Source: Candidatus Cloacimonadota bacterium (GTDB taxonomy: Bacteria; Cloacimonadota; Cloacimonadia; Cloacimonadales; TCS61). Taken from it: a stretch of DNA of 10,923 nucleotides. Position numbers and translations under genes: made by a program. The notes beneath the pieces are model-generated. The model was not told the origin of the DNA, did no database searches, and saw nothing but the letters and a program-made list of their open reading frames with translations. Location of the stretch: the NCBI GenBank assembly GCA_030667725.1, contig DAOUVH010000015.1:1-10923 (forward strand), written 5' to 3'. Of this stretch, positions 6,439-10,923 are shown piece by piece. Every line of letters begins with the position of its first letter. The stretch's first letter is position 1.

Positions 6439-7728
6439 TTATGTATTTAAAAGCGACATGACTTGTGCCACTGCAGCTTCAGATTGAATAACCGAATTCT
6501 GAATATCTTTAGGACCCTCTGCACAACCTGCTACAAAAATACCAGGTTTTGAAGTTGCAACTGAGCCGATCCTGAATGGCTGTGTTTCTATAAAACCAAA
6601 CTTATCATGGATTAATCCCAGTACTTTTCCAAGATCATCACTTCCGATCGAAGGGACTAAAGCATTTGCCAGAATTACCATATCAATTTGAATGAAAGCA
6701 TCCTTATTATTATTATCCAAATACTCTACTTTTAATTTACCCTTATCTTCGCTGATCTTCATTTTATCACGATCTGATTGGTAGATAAATTTGGAAGAAT
6801 GAGCTTTAACATCTTCATGGAATTTCTGGTAAGTTTTATCAGGGAGACAAATATCAGAGTAAACATTATATATCTTTGCATCAGGAAGTTTATGATGCAA
6901 AAAATGAGCATGTTTGGACGAAGCCATACAGCAAACATTAGAGCAGTAATGAGTTTGTGATCTGCCAGCGCAATGAATAATAGCAACAGAAGTAGGAATT
7001 GTTTTTCCATCTCTCATTACCAGTTCTCCTTCGGTTGGTCCATTTGCAGCGAAAAGTCTTTCGAATTCCATAGCAGTATAAACACCCGGATATTTACCAT
7101 AACCTAAATTCTTGATCGTACTTGCATCAAGCATATCATAACCTGTTGCTACCAAGATTGCACCCACATTCATTTCCAACTTCTCATCTTTTTCAGTCAT
7201 GTTAATTGCACCGAACATACATGCTTCTACACATTTGTTGCAGCTTTCAGTTCCATTTAGCTGCAAACACATCTCAGCATTAATTACAGGAACGTTTGGT
7301 AGTGCTCCGGCGCAGGGAACATAGATAGCTTTCTTATTGGTTAGGTTTTCTTCCCATTCATTGATCAATTCTACAGGACAAACAGGATAACACATACCGC
7401 AACCAAGACAAGCTACCAGATCAACATATCCGGCTTTTTTGTTAATTGTCACAGTGAAATTTCCTGCATCACCTTTTACTTCTTCCACCAAACTTGATGT
7501 AAGAACGTTAATGTTACCGTTTTGCAAGATCTCCTGCTGAATGGGAGCCACAAGACAGGTGGAACAATCCATGTTTGGATAGGTCTCTTCATTTTTAATT
7601 GTTTTTCCGCCAATAAGAGATAATTTTTCAACCAGCGTTACCTTTTTTCCTGCTTTGGAAAGCATTAGGCTAGCTTCCATTCCGGCAACACCAGAGCCAA
7701 TTATTAATACATTATTAGATTGATCCAT
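6439..7728 (-). CDS. HdrA/QmoA-like FAD/iron-sulphur protein, 429 aa
   Basis: An HdrA-family flavoprotein of QmoA size. Visible: GSGVAG (G11-G16), the FAD-proximal DCSTC (C55, C58), ferredoxin motif C107-x2-C110-x2-C113-x3-C117-P, a second set C154, C163, C166 and C170 with a long first gap, then the C-terminal FAD fold with YCSNVCC and a FVAGCAEGPKDIQNS segment. It aligns with the first 440 or so residues of the large HdrA at the left edge, but the third FAD-proximal cysteine there (C68) is replaced here (APIQQEILQNGN). It is paired with the downstream 562-aa protein, and together they equal the large HdrA in domain content. The ATG at 7728 follows AAGGA by 7 nt. 93 bp of AT-rich sequence separate it from mvhD copy 2, whose product is its likely electron donor or docking partner. 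Confidence 0.9.
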   Translation of the reverse strand: MDQSNNVLIIGSGVAGMEASLMLSKAGKKVTLVEKLSLIGGKTIKNEETYPNMDCSTCLVAPIQQEILQNGNINVLTSSLVEEVKGDAGNFTVTINKKAGYVDLVACLGCGMCYPVCPVELINEWEENLTNKKAIYVPCAGALPNVPVINAEMCLQLNGTESCNKCVEACMFGAINMTEKDEKLEMNVGAILVATGYDMLDASTIKNLGYGKYPGVYTAMEFERLFAANGPTEGELVMRDGKTIPTSVAIIHCAGRSQTHYCSNVCCMASSKHAHFLHHKLPDAKIYNVYSDICLPDKTYQKFHEDVKAHSSKFIYQSDRDKMKISEDKGKLKVEYLDNNNKDAFIQIDMVILANALVPSIGSDDLGKVLGLIHDKFGFIETQPFRIGSVATSKPGIFVAGCAEGPKDIQNSVIQSEAAVAQVMSLLNT

Positions 7729-7821
7729 TTAATATTCCTTATGTATAATGAAATTGTATTTGCATTCAAAACCGATTTTTTTAGGTTATTTATACCAAAG
7801 ATTTTTTTCATTAATTATTAT

Positions 7822-8244
7822 TTATATATGTGTATCCTGTCTTACAGGATTTGGTCCTAATTTTGTAATTTTATCAGAGAATTCATTTACAACTTCAATA
7901 TATCGTTTGCCTTCAGAAGCTGAAATCCAGGATAATTGAATTCTTTCAGGATTAATTTTGAGTGTTTCAAAAACTTTCTTTAATAATGCAATTCTACGAC
8001 GTGCATAGTAATTACCAACCTGGTAATGACAATCACCAGGATGTCAGCCGGCAACCAGAATACCGTCTGCTCCACTAAAATATGTATTTAATAATAAATT
8101 CTGATCTATCCTGCTGGTGCACATAACTCTCACAACATTCAAAGATGGATTTATCTCCTTCCTCGATGCACCGGCAAGATCTGCAGCAGCATAAGTACAC
8201 CAGTTACAAAGGAATCCTACGATCTTAGGTTTAAAATTTTCCAT
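7822..8244 (-). CDS. mvhD: Selenocysteine-containing MvhD, copy 2
   Basis: Second MvhD-family [2Fe-2S] protein. Reading through TGA at 8044-8046 gives 140 aa, ended by TAA at 7822-7824. Read as a stop it would give a 66-aa fragment. Visible: C13-x2-C16 (CNWC), C42 in VMCTSR, AG-U67-HPGDC72HY, GNYYARRR and SWISASEG. The conserved cysteines plus Sec are the candidate cluster or thiol ligands. The two MvhD copies share most positions in the core but differ at both termini and at many third codon positions, apart from the block around the TGA, so the duplication is not recent. The start at 8244 has GAGGA a few nt upstream. It lies directly behind an intrinsic terminator and ahead of the two split HdrA-like genes. 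Confidence 0.92.
8019..8040 (-). promoter_or_regulatory. Bacterial SECIS-like stem-loop of mvhD copy 2
   Basis: Same 9-bp stem with UGUC loop as in copy 1, starting 3 nt after the UGA at 8044-8046. It lies within a 42-nt stretch (8009-8050) identical base for base to 1905-1946, although the flanking codons for the same amino acids differ. Conservation of wobble bases over the stem supports an RNA function. Confidence 0.78.
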
Positions 8245-8266
8245 TGTTCCTCAATATTAATGAAAT

Positions 8267-8298
8267 AAAAAAAGGAGTACACTAAATCAGTGCACTCC
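8267..8298 (-). terminator. Intrinsic terminator between the tusA-like gene and mvhD copy 2
   Basis: On the minus-strand RNA a 10-bp stem (arms 8289-8298 and 8274-8283, one G-U pair, loop GAUUU) is followed directly by seven U (8267-8273). It begins 8 nt after the tusA-like stop codon. This is a textbook Rho-independent terminator and would separate dsrE-tusA from the redox genes, or attenuate transcription into them. The mvhD copy 2 start is only 22 nt past the U-run. Confidence 0.85.
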
Positions 8299-8305
8299 CG
8301 TCATG

Positions 8306-8530
8306 TTAAAACTGGATTTGAGCAGAATAACTACCTGTACCATCATCCATGCAGAACAAAAGTGTTTTTCCTGTTCTGTCGCACCAAGCTTTAATATCAG
8401 TAGGAAAAGAAGGACAATCTGCCTTAACTTCCAATATGTCTTCAGCTTCCATTTGTGGAATGTAAGCAACTACTTTTAAAATAGGTTGAGGGCATTTAAG
8501 TCCCACACAATCTAATACTTTTACAGCCAT
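8306..8530 (-). CDS. tusA: TusA/SirA-family sulphur-carrier protein
   Basis: A 74-aa protein, the usual size of the TusA family, which carries sulphur as a persulphide on a conserved cysteine and hands it to partner proteins in tRNA thiolation, molybdenum cofactor synthesis or dissimilatory sulphur metabolism. Visible: LDCVGLKCPQPIL, with the family's CPxP motif and the probable active cysteine C13, a second cysteine C8, and the DCPSFPTDI strand-helix near 38-46 that is typical of the family. It lies 24 bp after the DsrE-family gene, with an AAGGAG site before the ATG, and is followed by a strong terminator. The genetic link to DsrE and to HdrA-type genes recalls the sHdr sulphur-oxidation loci, where TusA feeds an Hdr-like complex. 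The precise client protein here is not known. Confidence 0.93.
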   Translation of the reverse strand: MAVKVLDCVGLKCPQPILKVVAYIPQMEAEDILEVKADCPSFPTDIKAWCDRTGKTLLFCMDDGTGSYSAQIQF

Positions 8531-8554
8531 TTTTTTCTCCTTATCTTGTTATTG

Positions 8555-8914
8555 TTAGAATGAAAATGTAAGATCCGATCCTTGAGCTTCTGCTACGAAT
8601 GTAGTAGCACCTACTACTTCGATACCCTCTACAAGATCTTCTTCTTTTAATCCGTGAACTTCAAACCCAAGTTCACATATCAGAATGCGAGATCCAAGCA
8701 TTTCAAGTCCTTCCATCATCTCAACCAGATCCGGAAGCTTAGGAGCCTTCTCGTTTAATTCAGCATATGCTCCTTTCTTAAAAGCTAGTAATCCACTAGG
8801 TAATATAAACAATATTACATCGTCACCGCTAGCTGCTGCTGATACGGCAATCGTTATTGCTGGATAAATGTTTTTTACTTCAGAACCATTAATGGTTATT
8901 GATACCTTTCCCAT
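8555..8914 (-). CDS. DsrE-family small sulphurtransferase-like protein
   Basis: A 119-aa protein of the DsrE/DsrF-like fold, a family that receives or passes sulphur as a cysteine persulphide, often together with TusA. Visible: an N-terminal beta strand (VSITING), a helix rich in Ala (AITIAVSAAASGDD), the strand and helix VILFILPSGLLAFKKG that mark the family, and in the second half ILICELGFEVHGLKEEDLV followed by GIEVVGATTF. C80 is the only cysteine and sits where the family's active cysteine is expected; the second cysteine seen in many relatives (CGxC) is absent. First gene of the leftward transcript: AAGGAGG is 9 nt before its ATG, and a TTGACA-type promoter lies just upstream. A role in sulphur (or selenium) delivery is inferred from family and context. 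Confidence 0.87.
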   Translation of the reverse strand: MGKVSITINGSEVKNIYPAITIAVSAAASGDDVILFILPSGLLAFKKGAYAELNEKAPKLPDLVEMMEGLEMLGSRILICELGFEVHGLKEEDLVEGIEVVGATTFVAEAQGSDLTFSF

Positions 8915-8940
8915 ACGTTATTCCTCCTTTATTGGGGTTA

Positions 8941-8970
8941 CTTAAAGCGGTGTCTATCCTTTCATGTCAA
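8941..8970 (-). promoter_or_regulatory. Likely sigma-70 promoter of the dsrE-tusA (and hdr) operon
   Basis: The minus strand has a perfect -35 TTGACA (8965-8970) and, after 18 bp, TTTAAG (8941-8946) as a 4-of-6 -10 match. Transcription would begin near 8934, leaving a leader of about 20 nt that contains the AAGGAGG site before the ATG at 8914. It is the best promoter match I see for the leftward gene train. Confidence 0.55.
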
Positions 8971-9240
8971 GTAAAATGTTTCAATGGTTTCGATATATTT
9001 AACACTATGTAATATATACTTTTGTACATATATTTTCCCTATCTTATTAAATGATTTTGATTTAGCAATTGCAATAACTAAACATCGCTTTTTTATTGCA
9101 TTTAATATCTTGTAAAAAGCAATAAAAATAAAAATAAAAAAAGTTTTATGATAAATTTTGAAAAAAATATAATCTGATTTTATAGCAATTATTAAATAAT
9201 CTAAAAAAAAATCTTGACGTGATTACCTTTATTTCAAATT
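8971..9240. other. AT-rich divergent intergenic region
   Basis: Together with its flanks this forms the 376-bp space between the leftward dsrE gene and the rightward tetR gene. It contains no supported gene. Visible elements are an AT inverted repeat AATATAT/ATATATT (9011-9034), the palindrome GCAATTGC (about 9065-9072), an AATAAA period-6 run (9121-9138) and several long A-tracts that suggest curved DNA. A TTGACG at 9214-9219 could be a -35 for tetR, but no good -10 follows at the right distance. Confidence 0.6.
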
Positions 9241-9242
9241 TC

Positions 9243-9267
9243 AAACACGTGTTTTAAATATGTGTTT
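9243..9267. promoter_or_regulatory. Candidate tandem TetR operator
   Basis: A perfect 12-bp palindrome AAACACGTGTTT (9243-9254) is followed after one base by a near copy, AAATATGTGTTT (9256-9267). Two phased, similar inverted repeats just before a tetR start are typical of autoregulated TetR operators. They lie 23 bp before the ATG and 14 bp before the ribosome site, so binding would block tetR transcription and could also affect the divergent promoter. Binding by this regulator is inferred. Confidence 0.5.
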
Positions 9268-9290
9268 AACAATATTAAAAAGGAGAAAAC

Positions 9291-9875
9291 ATGAGTAGTG
9301 AAGTAATTAAACAAAAGATTATACTAATGACTATTGAATGCATTGAGCAGGAAGGTATTCAAGGCGCTACAGTAAGAAAAATAGCTGACATGGCTGGAGT
9401 AAATGTGGCAGCAATTAATTACCACTTCGGTTCCAAAGAACAGTTATTAGAAACTGTAATGAATGCAACCTTGAATGAAAGCTTTGTAAACAACATAAAT
9501 GATTATGAAGAGATGTGGCAAAGTGACACAAGGAAAGCGCTTAAGAATTTTCTCGAAGACACAATGGAAGGTACTGTCAGATATCCTAATTTAACAAAGA
9601 CTCATTTTTCTGATACATTCAATAATAATGATTATAGTACAAATTCCGTTCACAGAATTAATGAGTTTTTAATAGAATTTCATAGTTTGATCAGAAACAA
9701 CTTACGATCAGAGGGTGATCTAAAAAGGAGAATTGCAATCAGTCAATTATTCTCTGCTTTCTTAATGATCGGGATGATGCCGGATCTTTTCAGCGAATTT
9801 CTAAATTTTGATCTAAAAGATAAAGAAAATCAAAAGGTTTTTGTGGAAACACTTTTGGAAAATTTTTGTAAATAA
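9291..9875 (+). CDS. TetR/AcrR-family transcriptional regulator
   Basis: A 194-aa one-domain-sensor repressor of usual TetR length. Residues 8-55 form the DNA-binding domain, with the helix-turn-helix around ATVRKIADMAGVNVAAINYH (26-45) and the following FGSKEQLL signature. Residues 60-194 are a helical ligand-binding and dimer domain with no family-specific motif that I can name, so the ligand is unknown. An AAAGGAG site stands 6 nt before the ATG at 9291, and two palindromic boxes lie just upstream, consistent with autoregulation. It is divergent from the dsrE-tusA-hdr train and 54 bp upstream of a TonB-dependent receptor gene on the same strand. It could control either or both. Confidence 0.93.
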   Translation: MSSEVIKQKIILMTIECIEQEGIQGATVRKIADMAGVNVAAINYHFGSKEQLLETVMNATLNESFVNNINDYEEMWQSDTRKALKNFLEDTMEGTVRYPNLTKTHFSDTFNNNDYSTNSVHRINEFLIEFHSLIRNNLRSEGDLKRRIAISQLFSAFLMIGMMPDLFSEFLNFDLKDKENQKVFVETLLENFCK

Positions 9876-9892
9876 AAAAACAATATAGAGAT

Positions 9893-9912
9893 CGTTTGCT
9901 TTAGCAAACCGA
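9893..9912 (+). terminator. Possible weak terminator or leader hairpin between tetR and the receptor gene
   Basis: GTTTGC (9894-9899) pairs with GCAAAC (9904-9909) around loop TTTA, with one extra C when the stem is extended to TCG/CGA. Only four T (9914-9917) follow, and the ribosome site of the next gene begins at 9918. This may reduce read-through from tetR, or act on receptor translation. Confidence 0.35.
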
Positions 9913-9929
9913 CTTTTAGGAGAAAAAAA

Positions 9930-10923
9930 ATGAAAATCAAACTAATTCTAATTCTGGGAATCATTATAATGATTTCCATACTCCCTGCCCAGGAAATCAA
10001 AAGAGGCAATTTGATGGGACGTGTGATAGATGCAGAAACAAGCTATCCGCTTTCCAACGTAACAGTTATTGTAAGAGAACTGGAAAAGGGTGTTTACACA
10101 AATGAAAGAGGACAGTATTCTATTATGAACCTGCCGGTGGGAAATTACACTGTTGCCTTTCAGATCATTGGAACTCAACCGCAACTTAAAGCGGATATAA
10201 TAATCCGTTCAAACCGAACAACATTCGTAAATGGTGAATTGAAAAGAACAGCAATTCAAATTGAGGGGATTAAAGTAAAAACAGATTATTTTGCTGAAAC
10301 TGAAGAACAGACAACCAGCGTTGTCAGTTTTTCCAATGAAGAGATCCGTCGTGCTCCCGGCTCTGCTGGAGATGTAAGCCGTATAATGATGTCATTGCCC
10401 AGCGTAGCCAAAGTTAATGACCAAAGCAATAACCTGATCGTACGTGGCGGCAATCCTATGGAAAACTCATTTTATATCGACAATATCGAGATTCCTAATA
10501 TCAACCATTTCCCGCATCAGGGCTCTTCAGGTGGACCAATCGGGATTCTGAATGTAGATTTTATTCAGGATGTTACATTCAACACAGGTGGGTTCTCTGC
10601 CATCTATGGAGACAAACTTTCTTCCATTATGGAAATTGATTTCCGCGATGGAAATCCCAACGAATTTGATGGACAGATCGATTTTAACTTTGCTGGTTTC
10701 GGAGGAATCTTTGAAGGTCCTACAAGCAAGAAAAGTTCAGCCATGCTGGCTGTGAAAAGAAGTTACTTGAAATATATTATTGACGCCGTTGATGTAGGAA
10801 CTTCTATAGCACCGGAATATGGTGATGTTCAGGGAAAATTCACCTATGAATTCAACCCATTCCACAAGCTCTCAATGCTGGCAATCTTTGCTGATGATCA
10901 TAATACACCCGACCAGGAAAATG
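9930..10923 (+). CDS. TonB-dependent outer-membrane receptor, 5' part (carboxypeptidase-regulatory-like domain plus plug), cut by the right edge
   Basis: The first 331 codons of a probable TonB-dependent receptor, which brings a bulky solute or metal complex across the outer membrane using TonB energy. Visible: a signal peptide (MKIK, then a hydrophobic stretch, with likely cleavage around PAQ at 19-21), a carboxypeptidase-regulatory-like beta domain at 25-95 (GRVIDAETSYPLSNVTV, TNERGQYSI, LPVGNYTV), a linker with VKTDYFAETEEQ, and a plug domain at about 130-240 (RAPGSAGDVSRIMMSLPSV, LIVRGGNPMENSFYIDNIEI, GGFSAIYGDKLSSIMEI). Barrel strands begin after about residue 245. No typical SusC TonB box is obvious. 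The start at 9930 has AGGAG 7 nt upstream. This N-terminal domain arrangement is common in the Bacteroidetes/FCB group. The substrate is unknown. Placement behind tetR suggests regulated uptake or efflux-stress response. Confidence 0.9.
   Translation, partial: MKIKLILILGIIIMISILPAQEIKRGNLMGRVIDAETSYPLSNVTVIVRELEKGVYTNERGQYSIMNLPVGNYTVAFQIIGTQPQLKADIIIRSNRTTFVNGELKRTAIQIEGIKVKTDYFAETEEQTTSVVSFSNEEIRRAPGSAGDVSRIMMSLPSVAKVNDQSNNLIVRGGNPMENSFYIDNIEIPNINHFPHQGSSGGPIGILNVDFIQDVTFNTGGFSAIYGDKLSSIMEIDFRDGNPNEFDGQIDFNFAGFGGIFEGPTSKKSSAMLAVKRSYLKYIIDAVDVGTSIAPEYGDVQGKFTYEFNPFHKLSMLAIFADDHNTPDQEN

Noticed and set aside
7729..7821. Possible promoter (TTGAAT, 16 bp, TATACA) upstream of the 429-aa HdrA-like gene
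   Set aside because: Only 4-of-6 matches at each box in AT-rich sequence, and the predicted start would fall within the ribosome site.
7834..7850. Hairpin ATCCTGT-CTT-ACAGGAT at the 3' end of mvhD copy 2
   Set aside because: A perfect 7-bp stem, but it lies inside the last codons and is not followed by a T-run on either strand. It could be chance or a minor RNA feature, so it is not called a terminator.
9121..9138. AATAAA period-6 run as a functional repeat or origin element
   Set aside because: Short A/T microsatellite in a very AT-rich spacer, with no accompanying DnaA boxes or ordered iterons.
1..10923. tRNA, rRNA, CRISPR arrays, transposases
   Set aside because: I looked for clover-leaf-like segments, spaced direct repeats and transposase motifs on both strands and saw none that I could support.

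Overview
The window is about 37% G+C by eye and reads as the genome of a strictly anaerobic, Gram-negative bacterium, most likely of the Fibrobacteres-Chlorobi-Bacteroidetes assemblage (a Cloacimonadota-like lineage is my best guess). The grounds are a SusC/FhuA-style TonB-dependent receptor with a carboxypeptidase-regulatory-like N-terminus, oxygen-sensitive iron-sulphur flavoproteins, apparent selenocysteine use, and AT-rich spacers holding small hairpin repeats. The lineage is inference. The anaerobic redox content is directly visible.

Layout. Positions 1-8914 are transcribed leftward (minus strand) and form one gene train. In order of transcription it runs: a DsrE-family protein, a TusA-family sulphur carrier, a strong intrinsic terminator, selenoprotein MvhD copy 2, a 429-aa HdrA/QmoA-like flavoprotein, a 562-aa HdrA-like flavoprotein, two paralogous FdhB/FrhB-like iron-sulphur proteins, a 324-bp repeat-rich gap, selenoprotein MvhD copy 1, a hairpin-repeat gap, and a large HdrA that runs off the left edge. 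Positions 8915-9290 are an AT-rich divergent promoter region. On the plus strand follow a TetR-family regulator (9291-9875) and the 5' part of a TonB-dependent receptor (9930 to the right edge).

Main points. Both mvhD genes contain an in-frame TGA at the position of the first cysteine of the family's GCHPGDCHY signature. In each, the TGA is followed 3 nt later by the same 9-bp stem-loop, inside a 42-nt block that is identical between two otherwise diverged genes. This is the pattern of a bacterial SECIS element, so each gene should be read through as a 140-141-aa selenoprotein and not as two fragments. The left-edge HdrA appears to be a fusion of what the middle of the operon encodes as two separate polypeptides.

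How the parts may work together. HdrA (FAD and Fe-S), MvhD ([2Fe-2S] electron entry) and FdhB/FrhB-like flavin/Fe-S proteins are the usual modules of cytoplasmic electron-bifurcating or electron-confurcating complexes. No HdrB, HdrC or hydrogenase catalytic subunit is present in the window. Linkage to TusA and DsrE suggests that the partner is a sulphur compound or protein-bound persulphide, by analogy with sHdr and Qmo systems, or alternatively that the two proteins serve selenium/sulphur delivery. The substrate cannot be decided from sequence alone.
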